A DNA stretch of 64,000 nt from Candidatus Enterococcus courvalinii (GTDB lineage Bacteria; Bacillota; Bacilli; Lactobacillales; Enterococcaceae). Shown here piece by piece: positions 16,167 to 24,513 of the stretch. A program made the translations under genes and the position numbers. The stretch covers positions 62,001 through 126,000 of the forward strand of contig NZ_JAFLWI010000004.1 in assembly GCF_017315945.1 (NCBI RefSeq). Reading direction: 5' to 3'. The notes under the pieces were generated by a model. That model was not told the origin of the DNA. It saw nothing but the letters and a program-made list of their open reading frames with translations, and did no database searches. Numbering within the stretch: position 1 is the stretch's first letter; each line of letters opens with the position of its first letter.

Positions 16167-17210
16167 ATGTCAAAGTATCAACGGAAAGTTTTATTGTCAA
16201 CATCAGCGGGAATCGCATTAGAAAATATGGATATCATGTTTTTAGCTTTTTCTTTATCTTCAATGATTGCAACTTTTCATATTAGTGGCACACAGGCGGG
16301 AATGATCGCTACAATCACTAATTTGGGGATGCTCGTTGGAGGTATTTTTTTTGGGCTCATGGCAGATAAATATGGACGAGTAAAAGTATTCTCACAAACA
16401 GTCATTTTATTCTCAATTGCTTCATTATTGATGTTTTTTGCTTCAAATATCTATCTCGTTTATCTTTTTCGTTTTATCGCAGGGATTGGTGCAGGGGGAG
16501 AATATGGCGCATGTATGTCCTTAATTTCTGAAAGCTTTTCGAAAAAACAAATTGGAAGAGCTTCTTCGATTGCAGGAATTGGCGCTCAGGTAGGGGCTGC
16601 TTTAGCAGCTATTTTAGCAGCTCTCGTTATTCCTTTGTTCGGTTGGAAAATGTTGTATGTTATTGGGGTACTGCCAGTGCAAATTGCTGGTTACTTTGGT
16701 TTGATGAATTGGTTACCTTCCATTATGCAGAAACAATTAGGTTTATCTGTCTCAGGTTCTTCCATATGGATGGTTAGTACGATTGCAGGGATGTCACTAG
16801 GAATGTTGACTTTTGGTATCATTATGGACAAATTAGGACCTAGAACTGCATTTACGTTATTTTTGATTTGTTCTTCATTGTCAGTCTTCCTACTGGTAAT
16901 GGCTCACAGTCAATGGAGTTTAATCGCAGCTGCAGTTGTCGTTGGCTATTTTATCAACGGCATGTATGGCGGGTACGGTGCAATTATTAGTAGTTTATAT
17001 CCAACTGAAATTAGAGCAACTGCGAATAATTTCATTATGAACTTAGGACGTGCAGTTGGTGGTTTTTCTTCTATTATTATTGGTTTTTTGATGGATCATT
17101 ATGATTTGACCGCAGTTATCATTTTTTTAAGTAGTATTTATCTAGTTAGTTTGCTAGTTTTGATGACACTTACTGAGGTTAAAGCTTTAAAGGTAAGTTT
17201 GCAAGAATAG
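16167..17210 (+). CDS. MFS transporter with an internal in-frame deletion
   Basis: A 347-aa membrane protein with MFS motif A (GLMADKYGRVKVF) after helix 2 and the R-x-G-x-G-ACMSLISESF region typical of organic-acid/sugar-type MFS proteins. Relatives are usually near 400 aa. Here the end of the N-terminal half (YVIGVLP) runs straight into VQIAGYFGLMNWLP, which normally belongs to helix 7; the usual central cytoplasmic loop of roughly 50 residues is absent. The frame stays open, so it may be a stable but altered protein or a recent deletion derivative. ATG 16167 has an AAGG-type site. It lies between IS remnants. Confidence 0.75.
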   Translation: MSKYQRKVLLSTSAGIALENMDIMFLAFSLSSMIATFHISGTQAGMIATITNLGMLVGGIFFGLMADKYGRVKVFSQTVILFSIASLLMFFASNIYLVYLFRFIAGIGAGGEYGACMSLISESFSKKQIGRASSIAGIGAQVGAALAAILAALVIPLFGWKMLYVIGVLPVQIAGYFGLMNWLPSIMQKQLGLSVSGSSIWMVSTIAGMSLGMLTFGIIMDKLGPRTAFTLFLICSSLSVFLLVMAHSQWSLIAAAVVVGYFINGMYGGYGAIISSLYPTEIRATANNFIMNLGRAVGGFSSIIIGFLMDHYDLTAVIIFLSSIYLVSLLVLMTLTEVKALKVSLQE

Positions 17211-17311
17211 ATGGTATTGAAAGAGTTTAGCTGATTTAGATGCTAAGGTCTTTATGTATTACGTGATAAAAGGAACTACCTTCAATAGATAGTCCCTCAG
17301 ACTGTAGACAA

Positions 17312-17357
17312 ATATGTTCAACATTTAGAAAATAGAGTGTTGAACGTATTTTTTTGT
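17312..17357 (+). terminator. Terminator-like hairpin after the MFS gene
   Basis: GTTCAACA pairs with TGTTGAAC, followed by GTATTTTTTTG. It lies just inside the left end of the IS remnant. Confidence 0.6.
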
Positions 17358-17398
17358 CTTAGTATCAAAGTAAAAAAAGAAAAGTGAAAGCTTTTCTT

Positions 17399-17575
17399 TT
17401 AGCCCCATAGGGCCAACTTCTTTAAATTCATGGCAGCAAAAATTAGCCTCGTATGCACTGCGACTTTTTCCAACAAGGAAACCATCATGTATTGATTTAT
17501 TTCATTCATTGCGTGTTTTGACATGTTTCTTTCGCGTTTCTTTAAAGCACTTTCGTATATTAAGCGTAAAATAAA
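17399..17575 (-). pseudogene. C-terminal fragment of an IS1182-family-like transposase
   Basis: The minus strand reads without a stop for about 58 codons to a TAA at 17399-17401. It includes LIYESALKKRERNMSKHAMN, then VSLLEKVAVHTRLIFAAMNL and KKLALWG. The HTRLIFAAMNLKKLA ending is characteristic of DDE transposases of the IS1182 type. The first several hundred residues are absent. Confidence 0.65.
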
Positions 17576-17626
17576 AAACTGTAGACGTCATCCCTTTTTT
17601 GGGACTTTGTTTACAGTCTGGAACCT

Positions 17627-17904
17627 CTTTTGTGTGAGCAAAAGAGGTTTTTGTTTTGTAGAAAAAAATGGATTATCTTACTAGTCCTTACTGAAGAAAT
17701 TCCATTTAAAATCATTTGGCCATCTATTTAGGAATAAATGGCTGGTTTTGGTCGTTAAAAAAGCAAATTTCCTGCTTTCTACAGAAAAAGGGACAATTTA
17801 GGACAAAAGAAAAATGCGGGTATTTCCAGAGCTTGTTAACATAAATTCTAGAGTTAAGATGCTTGATTTGTCAACCATCCATAAAGTGAAAGGGGGAAAG
17901 CAAC
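17627..17904. other. Intergenic region upstream of the WxL locus
   Basis: It contains the repeated palindrome at 17622-17649 and otherwise AT-rich sequence ending in an AAAGGGGG ribosome site for the next gene. I looked for paired LytTR boxes here and found only weak candidates. Confidence 0.4.
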
Positions 17905-18114
17905 ATGGGAATGGAAATGAAAAATATTAACGTCTATCGTGTGGGATTTTGTAGTCAAAGAAAAGGTGGTGGGTTGTTACATTTAGAACGAGCTTTTGCA
18001 TTTGAGCCAGAGATGACTGAGTTAGAAATCAAAACGGTTTTGCTTACTCGTATGGGGAGAATCTTAGCCATTGAATATATTGATGAAATCGAGCGAGATG
18101 TCATATATTGGTAA
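17905..18114 (+). CDS. Small hypothetical protein of the WxL locus
   Basis: A 69-aa soluble protein with no signal peptide or membrane segment. It begins MGMEMKNINVYRVGFCSQRK, and its C-terminal half is acidic and ends VIYW. I do not recognise the family. Support for a real gene is the strong AAGGGGG site before ATG 17905 and its position as the first frame of the surface-protein cluster, 44 bases before the LPXTG gene. It could be a cytoplasmic adaptor or regulator; that is speculation. Confidence 0.55.
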   Translation: MGMEMKNINVYRVGFCSQRKGGGLLHLERAFAFEPEMTELEIKTVLLTRMGRILAIEYIDEIERDVIYW

Positions 18115-18158
18115 CTTAATTTCACTAAGGTGTTAAAAAAGAAGACAGGAGGAAAACA

Positions 18159-18431
18159 GTGTGTAAATTTATTCGTACATGTTTTCTAGTATTTCTTTGT
18201 ACGCTGACCTTGGGTTATGCCATAGAAGCAGACGCCGGAACAGCTGTCCAAAAAGAATCCGAAGTGCGTGTGAGAATCGTCAACCCACAGGATAGCGAGT
18301 TGGTCAATAATGAGAACAACTTGCTTCCCAAAACAGGAAGCGTTGCAAATAACAAGCTTTTCTTTGGTGGTATTTTACTACTGCTAAGCGGAGCATATTT
18401 AATCAAAAATAGAAAAAGAAAGAAGGAATAA
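18159..18431 (+). CDS. Small LPXTG-anchored surface protein
   Basis: A 90-aa sortase substrate. The N-terminal signal peptide (about 1-28) leads to a mature part of only about 35 residues, followed by LLPKTG, a hydrophobic helix (LFFGGILLLLSGAYLI) and a basic tail KNRKRKKE. The start is GTG 18159, placed by an AGGAGG site six bases upstream. Small LPXTG proteins of this kind regularly accompany WxL and DUF916 genes in enterococci. The WxL gene starts five bases after its stop codon. Confidence 0.88.
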   Translation: MCKFIRTCFLVFLCTLTLGYAIEADAGTAVQKESEVRVRIVNPQDSELVNNENNLLPKTGSVANNKLFFGGILLLLSGAYLIKNRKRKKE

Positions 18432-18436
18432 AATTG

Positions 18437-19114
18437 ATGAAAAAAGTAGGATTAACAGCAGTCGGTATTTTAGCTATTACAGGTGGTAATGTTGTTGTAC
18501 AAGCCACAACAGAATTTCCAGATGCAGGAAAAGCAGAAAGTTCAGTACGCGTATTGATTGAAGATGATGGCGAAGTAATCATTCCTCCGGTTGATCCAGG
18601 AGACCCAGAACCACCGATTGATCCAGGTAACCCAAATCTAGAGCCGGGTTTATTAGATATTTTATACGTATCTCCTTTAGACTTTGGCACAGTTGTGATT
18701 AATGGGGAAGAACAAGTGATTGCTGCAGCAGATGACGTAGACACAGCGGGGCAATCATTTTCGCCAATGGTCACAATTCAAGATCGTCGAGCAGATGCTC
18801 AACGTCAGGGTTGGACTTTAACGGTTCGGTATGAAGATGATTTTTTAGATGGTGCAGAAATCAAAATGAATCCATATATTCATAGTGGCAATCAGGAAGA
18901 TTTTGGTATTGATCCTGGTGGAGAAATTGCATTAAGTACCAACGCAACAATATTTGCGGAAGCTGGTCAAGTACCGTACGCCCGTCACACTGTTTCTATG
19001 GGAATGGCGCAACCAGATCAAGCTGTTCAATTAGTTATTCCTGGTGAAGATTATGCTTCAGGAGAGTATACAACGACGATTGTCTGGGAATTAACGGATG
19101 GTCCATTGGGCTAA
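18437..19114 (+). CDS. WxL domain surface protein
   Basis: A 225-aa secreted protein. After a signal peptide (cleavage near VVQATT) comes a proline-rich spacer with repeated PPVDPG/PEPPIDPG units. A C-terminal WxL domain follows (about 70-225), with its two signature tryptophan motifs, GWTLTVR and TIVWELTDGP. The WxL domain is known to bind peptidoglycan non-covalently. I use ATG 18437 over the TTG at 18434. The gene follows the LPXTG gene directly, and the product probably joins the complex formed by this locus at the cell wall. Confidence 0.9.
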   Translation: MKKVGLTAVGILAITGGNVVVQATTEFPDAGKAESSVRVLIEDDGEVIIPPVDPGDPEPPIDPGNPNLEPGLLDILYVSPLDFGTVVINGEEQVIAAADDVDTAGQSFSPMVTIQDRRADAQRQGWTLTVRYEDDFLDGAEIKMNPYIHSGNQEDFGIDPGGEIALSTNATIFAEAGQVPYARHTVSMGMAQPDQAVQLVIPGEDYASGEYTTTIVWELTDGPLG

Positions 19115-19217
19115 ATACTTGATCACTCACATTAAAACTCCTTATGAAAGAACTGTTTAGGAAAAGACTAATACTGAAATTAGAAAAATAAAGATCAGAA
19201 AGCAGGAAGAAAATAAG

Positions 19218-19895
19218 ATGAAATCAATCAAATTATTCAGTACGTTCACTTTAATAGCAACATTCGTAGGCATTGGTGTCCAAGTGTCAGCTGCAACTTA
19301 TGATGGTCCTCTTGATGCCAATTCTTCTGTCACAGCAGAAATTACCATTCCGCCAGTTGATCCGGGAAATCCAGAAATTCCTCCCGTTGACCCGGGAGAA
19401 CCAGAACCACCAATTGATCCGGGGGAGATGAATCCGGATCGTGGAGATGGATTATCGATTCGATATGTTTCCTCACTTGATTTTGGAAGCGCAGAATTTT
19501 CAACGCAAGCACAACGTCTAACTGCAAAACCTGATTCTGGAATCGATGAAGAGTTGGAAGAACAAGAATTTGAAAACATGGTCACGGTAGAAGACATTCG
19601 TGGTGAACGAGATGGCTGGACATTGACGGTTCGTCAAGCAACGGAATTCATGAACGGGTCTGTGATGTCGATAAATCCTCATGTGGTAGAAAATGACTTT
19701 GGTGTAACGACTGCCTCAGGTTCATTAATCGTAAATACAGAAGATGAAGTTTTTGCACAAGCAGATAATCAAGAGGCAGATGCAGGTGTGATTTCGATGG
19801 GGATGGGGAATGTCACATTAGATGTGCCTGCACGTGCAGGTGTTGGTGCATACGAAACAACCTTGATGTGGAATTTGACAAACGGACCAGAGTAA
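19218..19895 (+). CDS. WxL domain surface protein, second copy
   Basis: A 225-aa paralogue of the preceding gene. The architecture is the same: a signal peptide (to about VSAATY), a PPVDPG-PEIPPVDPG-EPPIDPG spacer, and a WxL domain with GWTLTVRQ and LMWNLTNGP. The two copies differ mainly in the domain interior, as expected of old duplicates. A GCAGGAAG-type ribosome site precedes ATG 19218. A GGGA-rich hairpin (about 19905-19931) with a short T-run follows and may lower transcription of the DUF916 gene downstream. Confidence 0.9.
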   Translation: MKSIKLFSTFTLIATFVGIGVQVSAATYDGPLDANSSVTAEITIPPVDPGNPEIPPVDPGEPEPPIDPGEMNPDRGDGLSIRYVSSLDFGSAEFSTQAQRLTAKPDSGIDEELEEQEFENMVTVEDIRGERDGWTLTVRQATEFMNGSVMSINPHVVENDFGVTTASGSLIVNTEDEVFAQADNQEADAGVISMGMGNVTLDVPARAGVGAYETTLMWNLTNGPE

Positions 19896-19976
19896 GACAA
19901 AAAACAGGGAAAGAGAGCTGTCCCTGTTCTGTTCATCAGTAAAAAACACAGCTAAAAAAGAAAGGAAGATGCATAC

Positions 19977-20975
19977 GTGCGACGAGTAGTAGTGGGATTG
20001 ATTTGTTTAGCCTCTGTAGTAGGTTTGTTTTTGACTAGAGGCAATTTAGTAGAAGCAAGTTCACCTGATTTTAGTGTACAAGCAGTGTTGCCCGAAAGCC
20101 AAACAAATGAAGACGTTTCGTATTTTGATCTCACCTTAGAGCCAAAACAAGAAGAGACTTTGGCAGTTCAAGTGACAAACAATTCAGAAGAAGAAATGGC
20201 ACTGGACATCGGTGTGAATACCGCAACAACCAATAGCAATGGCGTAATCAATTATGGATTTAATGAAGCAGAACCAGATGCTACCTTGCCAATCAATTTT
20301 GCTGAAATCGTTGAACTTGAAGAACAATCAATCACACTAGATGCAAAGGAGACACGTACGATTGAAGCGAAAGTGATAATGCCAGAACAATCTTTTGATG
20401 GTATCTTGCTGGGTGGAATCACAGTTTCTGAACAAGTGCCAGAAAGTGAAAGCCAAATCACAAATCGCTTTTCCTATTCCTTAGCGGTGGTTATTAACCA
20501 AACAGACCAAGACGTCTCGCCGACAGTGGACTTAACACAAGTAACCGTTGACCAACGAAATCGACGAAGTTTTGTCGTTGGTTCGATTCAAAATCAAGCG
20601 CCGATGATTTTGAATGACGTGCAGGTGGAAGCACAAGTGTTTGAAGAAGGAAATGAGACACCCATTTATGTAGAAACACGAGGAGATATGCGCATGGCTC
20701 CTAATTCGACCTTACCTTTTGGGATTAGCACAGGCACGAAACCATTACAGGCCGGTAATTATCGATTAAAAATGGTGGTTGCTTCTGGCGAAGAAGAATG
20801 GGAATTTGAAAAGGATTTTACCATCACCGCACAAAAAGCGAGAGAATTAAATGAGCAAGCGGTGAATTTAGAAACGAATCAAACCAGTCTTTACTTGGCA
20901 ATAGCCAGTGGTGTGGTTGTGTTGTTGTTATTGGTGATTGCTTGGTTAGTGTATTCAAAACGAAAAACGAAGTAG
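19977..20975 (+). CDS. DUF916/DUF3324 cell-surface protein (WxL partner)
   Basis: A 332-aa exported protein. After a signal peptide (end near VEASS) comes a DUF916 beta-sandwich (about 30-150, beginning FSVQAVLPESQTNEDVSYFD) and a DUF3324 domain (about 160-285). A membrane helix near the C-terminus (LYLAIASGVVVLLLLVIAWL) and a short basic tail complete it. Such proteins anchor WxL complexes to the membrane and can bind host ligands. The start is GTG 19977 behind AAAGGAAG. The next gene begins eight bases after the stop codon. Confidence 0.9.
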   Translation: MRRVVVGLICLASVVGLFLTRGNLVEASSPDFSVQAVLPESQTNEDVSYFDLTLEPKQEETLAVQVTNNSEEEMALDIGVNTATTNSNGVINYGFNEAEPDATLPINFAEIVELEEQSITLDAKETRTIEAKVIMPEQSFDGILLGGITVSEQVPESESQITNRFSYSLAVVINQTDQDVSPTVDLTQVTVDQRNRRSFVVGSIQNQAPMILNDVQVEAQVFEEGNETPIYVETRGDMRMAPNSTLPFGISTGTKPLQAGNYRLKMVVASGEEEWEFEKDFTITAQKARELNEQAVNLETNQTSLYLAIASGVVVLLLLVIAWLVYSKRKTK

Positions 20976-20983
20976 GTGAAAAA

Positions 20984-23467
20984 ATGCAACAGAAAATCTG
21001 GCGGAAAGTCTCCGTCCTATGTATGGTTTTAGCTTTGATGATGCCAAGTATCGTGCAAGCAACAGAAATCGTTACCACAAGTGAAACAGAAGTAAGCACT
21101 GAGAAAATGGCAGAAGAAACTTCTAAGGATGTTCAAGTATCTAATGAGAAACTATCTATCGAAGAGGGGAATCAGCAAATAGAGCCTGTCGTTGAAGAAA
21201 ATGAGCCAGTTGTTTTAGAGGAAGAGAATCCAACCATTGTGGAAGAGCCAACCAACAAGGAAGAAAATAGTGATGTGCCAGAGAAAATGGGGGATGCAGA
21301 ATCACTAGACGAAACGCTAGAAGAGGAACTAAGTGACTCTGATACAGTTGTAGGGGTAACTGCTGTCATAGAGAATGGAATTGAGTTTGAACTAAACCAA
21401 ACAGATGACACAGCAAAGGTCACAGCTTACCACGGCGCGGGTGGACAGGTGGACATTCCAGCAACTGTTTTTTGGAAGAACTGGGACTACGATGTGACAG
21501 AAATCGGTCCGAGTGCTTTTCAATCTACTAATATAAGCGATGTGTTTCTACCATCTAGTCTAAGAATTATAGCTGATAACGCATTTTATAATAACTTTAT
21601 TACGGAGTTAGTAATCCCAGATAACGTAATTACTATAGGGGCTCGAGCGTTCGGGATGAACAATATTACGAGGGTTACAATCCCTCCTTCCTTTAATTCA
21701 GGGGGGGGAGAAATCTTTGACTATAATCCTTTGAAGTATATGGAGACGGAAGTAAACAATGTAGAGGTGCTAGCAGGTGTTGGAATATTGGCTTTGATAG
21801 GAGGAAGTGCTACGGAGAGAACGATTTTGCGCGTAGTAGATTACAAATCGGAAACTGAACGAGAACTAGTGCTAACAAAAGGGGAAGAAGTAAACTACGA
21901 AATCTCTCAACAGTACCGAGTAAGTGCAAATCTTCCCCTTAATTGGGAAGAATATACACCTACAGTCCAGTGGTTCAAGAATGATACTAGTTTATCTGGA
22001 GAAACAAATCCGTTATTACAACTTGAATCAGTTACACCGGGAGATAGTGGCGTGTATCATGCGGTAGTTGATGGAGAACGATTTCCTGATCTTACCTTGG
22101 AAGTAATAGACGAAAGCATAGAGCAAGCTGAATTTGACTTTGAATTTAGTGGAACAGAGGACGAGTCAACTGCAACTCTTATCCGTTATAACGGCGAAGG
22201 TGGAGACGTTATTATTCCATCAGAGGTTCTGAATAATGAAGAAGGTTGGGACAAGCCTTCGCCAGTGACAGAAATCAAAAATGAGGTATTTTATAATAAA
22301 AATCTTGCGAGTGTCGACATCCCGAATAGTATTGAAACTATAGGTGAACAGGCTTTTGCTGGGAATAAACTTTCATCGGTGATTATTCCTAATAGTGTCA
22401 CTCATATGGGGATAGAAGCATTTCAAAACAATGATCTCACAAGTCTAACACTTTCAAATAGTTTACAAACCTTGGAAGAGAGAGTGTTTAGTGGAAATAA
22501 TCTTACAAATATTTTCATTCCGAGTAATATTCTTTTAATGCAGAGTGAAATTTTTGAGGATAATCCATTACATTATGTAGAGACTTCTGCAGGGAATGTA
22601 AATAGCTTAAGAATTAGATTAACCCAACTTGCGATGACAGGAGTTACTGAAAGAACAATCCTTCGAGCCTTAGACTATGAAGTAGGGACAGAAAATGAAA
22701 AATCTGTATTTGTTGGAGAAACAGTTGGTTTTGCGATTGCACCACAATATCAACTTCGCTCAACTGAAAGCCGAGTCTGGGATAGCTACACACCTGACGT
22801 ACAATGGGAAAAAGATGAAACGACTATTGAAGGTGCGTCTTCTACCATTTTAGAACTGGTAAATGTGCAAGAATCAGACAGTGGCGTCTATCGAGCAATC
22901 GTCGATGGAATGATCTTTCCTGATTTACAGCTACAAGTAAAGCCAGAAATGGAACCGGAAATCCCCTCGATTGATCCAAGTGAGCCTCCTGTATTCCCAG
23001 AAGAAGTGAATCCGGATATTGAAGGATTATCGATTCGTTATGCAAGTGACATGCATTTCAATTCTGCACCGTTTAGTTTACTTGATCAAACGCTATTATT
23101 AGCTAATCAAGATCAACGACCAATGGTAACTGTGCAAGACATGCGCCCTATAGCAGAACGTTCGGGTTGGGAATTGTTGGTGAGTCAGGATGCGCTATTT
23201 ATGAATGGGGCAGAAATAGTGATAAATCCATATGTTCATCAAGCCAATCAAGACAATTTGCTCATAGAAGCGTCTTCAGAGTTAGTTTTAAATGATGCGC
23301 CTCAACGCTTCGCAGGAACAACAAACACTGAGCAACCAAATCCAGCGGGAATTGTCTCAATGGGCATGGAAAGCGAAAAAAATCCAATGTCTCTCAGAGT
23401 ACCAGGAAAAACCGGGGTCAATAGTTACGAAACAACTGTTCATTGGCAATTAGTTACGGGCCCATAG
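20984..23467 (+). CDS. Large WxL protein with BspA-type LRR and Ig-like domains
   Basis: An 827-aa secreted protein. A signal peptide (to about VQATE) leads to an acidic Glu/Thr-rich region (about 25-125). Two homologous modules follow, each with BspA/LRR_5-type repeats (for example VTEIGPSAFQ and IETIGEQAFAGNKLSSV), a linker ending TERTILR, and an Ig-like fold with the DSGVY signature (GDSGVYHAVVDG, then SDSGVYRAIVDG). The C-terminal WxL domain has GWELLVS and HWQLVTGP. I start at the ATG behind GTGAAAAA at 20984. It is probably an adhesin displayed through the WxL domain. Confidence 0.88.
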   Translation: MQQKIWRKVSVLCMVLALMMPSIVQATEIVTTSETEVSTEKMAEETSKDVQVSNEKLSIEEGNQQIEPVVEENEPVVLEEENPTIVEEPTNKEENSDVPEKMGDAESLDETLEEELSDSDTVVGVTAVIENGIEFELNQTDDTAKVTAYHGAGGQVDIPATVFWKNWDYDVTEIGPSAFQSTNISDVFLPSSLRIIADNAFYNNFITELVIPDNVITIGARAFGMNNITRVTIPPSFNSGGGEIFDYNPLKYMETEVNNVEVLAGVGILALIGGSATERTILRVVDYKSETERELVLTKGEEVNYEISQQYRVSANLPLNWEEYTPTVQWFKNDTSLSGETNPLLQLESVTPGDSGVYHAVVDGERFPDLTLEVIDESIEQAEFDFEFSGTEDESTATLIRYNGEGGDVIIPSEVLNNEEGWDKPSPVTEIKNEVFYNKNLASVDIPNSIETIGEQAFAGNKLSSVIIPNSVTHMGIEAFQNNDLTSLTLSNSLQTLEERVFSGNNLTNIFIPSNILLMQSEIFEDNPLHYVETSAGNVNSLRIRLTQLAMTGVTERTILRALDYEVGTENEKSVFVGETVGFAIAPQYQLRSTESRVWDSYTPDVQWEKDETTIEGASSTILELVNVQESDSGVYRAIVDGMIFPDLQLQVKPEMEPEIPSIDPSEPPVFPEEVNPDIEGLSIRYASDMHFNSAPFSLLDQTLLLANQDQRPMVTVQDMRPIAERSGWELLVSQDALFMNGAEIVINPYVHQANQDNLLIEASSELVLNDAPQRFAGTTNTEQPNPAGIVSMGMESEKNPMSLRVPGKTGVNSYETTVHWQLVTGP

Positions 23468-23866
23468 ATGTATTCTTTTTTACGACCGATGAATACTTTA
23501 AAAAGTTAAGGAAATGAATCAAATAAACGTGTGGTTTGATTCGTTGAGTAATTTCTTGGAAAGCAACATAAATCCATGCGATAACCATAAATAGATCAAC
23601 TAGCAAGACCATAAAGTAGTATCGAAGAAGCCATAGCTAATGATCGGTTGTTAAAACTTTCATCTAAGATCTTAGCTATGGCTATTTTAGTGTTATCTCT
23701 AATTTGTTAGGAAGTGAGTCACAGAAAGATAGTTACCAACAAGCCTTAATGAAAGAGGGTTATCCTATTTCATGGTATGATAATTTTAGGAGTCGTGTAA
23801 ACGTCTACACAAAATAGAAAGAATTGGTATGGGTTATGGAAAGTAAACAAGTAAGGAGGAAACGAC
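23468..23866. other. Intergenic region between the WxL operon and its putative regulator
   Basis: It contains a terminator (listed) and a strong AAGGAGG ribosome site at its 3' end. The minus strand has an unbroken hydrophobic frame over about 23457-23640, but with no ribosome site and running into the WxL gene, so I do not call it. Confidence 0.45.
23629..23686 (+). terminator. Terminator of the WxL operon
   Basis: AGCCATAGCTAA and TTAGCTATGGCT pair around a loop of about 30 bases, followed by ATTTTAG. The T-run is short, so it is a moderate terminator. Confidence 0.6.
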
Positions 23867-24409
23867 ATGTATAAAATTGGCGGACGTTTAGTGCTGAACA
23901 AGGCGACTAAAAGAAAGATGGCAATGCTGAATTACTTATTAACAGGCCCAAAAACCATACAAGCTACTGCGAAACATATTCATTCCTCAGAGAAAACAGT
24001 GCGACGATTATTAGCTATTTTAGAAGACGAGCTGCCAAGCGAGATAAAATTAGAAGTACTAAGATCCTCTGTCCTTATTTTGCATGTCTCTGACTATTTT
24101 GTTTTTTCAATAGGTTCCCAAACGTTTACTTTAGATTTAGAGGAAGTTTGGTTTATCGAGACCTCAGACATTCCCCATCGCTTAATTCTTTATGTTGCAG
24201 ATGGTCAATATGAATTTTATGGGAAATTGAGTGAATTGTCGGATAAGTATCCAACTTTATTTAAGATAAACCGATCATGTTTAGTTAACTTAAACAACGT
24301 CAAAGAAGTGAACTATAAAAATCGATTTGTTTATTTTAGCCCAGACCTTTTCAGAACGTTTGCAATTGGAAAAGCTAAAAAGATCAAAGAGGCACTCGCA
24401 AGCCTTTAG
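23867..24409 (+). CDS. Transcriptional regulator: N-terminal HTH plus LytTR DNA-binding domain
   Basis: A 180-aa protein. Residues about 15-75 form an Mga/HTH_11-like helix-turn-helix (TIQATAKHIHSSEKTVRRLL). Residues about 80-180 form a LytTR domain, seen in the VWFIETSDI strand, FYGKLSELSDKYPTLFKINR, SCLVNLNNVKEV and the final FAIGKAKKIKEAL. Having two DNA-binding modules and no receiver or sensor domain is unusual. The start has a strong AAGGAGG site. It directly follows the WxL operon and probably controls it; that role is inferred from position. Confidence 0.8.
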   Translation: MYKIGGRLVLNKATKRKMAMLNYLLTGPKTIQATAKHIHSSEKTVRRLLAILEDELPSEIKLEVLRSSVLILHVSDYFVFSIGSQTFTLDLEEVWFIETSDIPHRLILYVADGQYEFYGKLSELSDKYPTLFKINRSCLVNLNNVKEVNYKNRFVYFSPDLFRTFAIGKAKKIKEALASL

Positions 24410-24464
24410 AACATAAAAAAATTTCGATTTAATCAATTTAGCCGAGAGAATAAGTAGATCAAAA

Positions 24465-24513
24465 AAGAAGAAACCGACCGGGGATTCAGTTTGCCAGTCG
24501 GTTTCTTCTTTTT
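24465..24513 (+). terminator. Terminator after the LytTR regulator
   Basis: AAGAAGAAACCGAC pairs with GTCGGTTTCTTCTT, followed by TTT. The A/T flanks allow function in both directions. Confidence 0.85.

Larger units (their letters stand above)
17298..17620. mobile_element. Internally deleted IS1182-family-like element with terminal inverted repeats
   Basis: CAGACTGTAGACAAA (17298-17312) and its near-perfect inverted copy TTTGTTTACAGTCTG (17606-17620) bracket about 320 bases that include the C-terminal end of a transposase on the minus strand. A third copy of the end sequence sits at 15466-15480. Both outer copies abut the same small palindrome, CTCTTTTGTGTGAGCAAAAG (15441-15460 and 17625-17644). 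The full transposase is missing, so it cannot move on its own. Confidence 0.65.

Noticed and set aside
16030-16221. 63-aa frame overlapping the MFS start.
   Set aside because: It lacks a ribosome site and lies in the promoter region; the MFS frame is clearly the real gene.
17820-17900. Paired LytTR-type boxes (GTTAA motifs) upstream of the WxL operon.
   Set aside because: The motifs depart from the consensus and are about 18 bases apart rather than the usual spacing near 21-22.
18403-18774. Proline/serine-rich minus-strand frames opposite the WxL genes (also 19298-19597).
   Set aside because: They mirror the repetitive PPVDPG coding sequence on the plus strand and have no start signals.
23457-23640. 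Unbroken hydrophobic frame on the minus strand (LWLLRYYFMVLLVDLFMVIA) between the WxL operon and the LytTR regulator.
   Set aside because: No ribosome site, it overlaps the end of the WxL gene and the terminator, and the reading is short. I treat it as chance.
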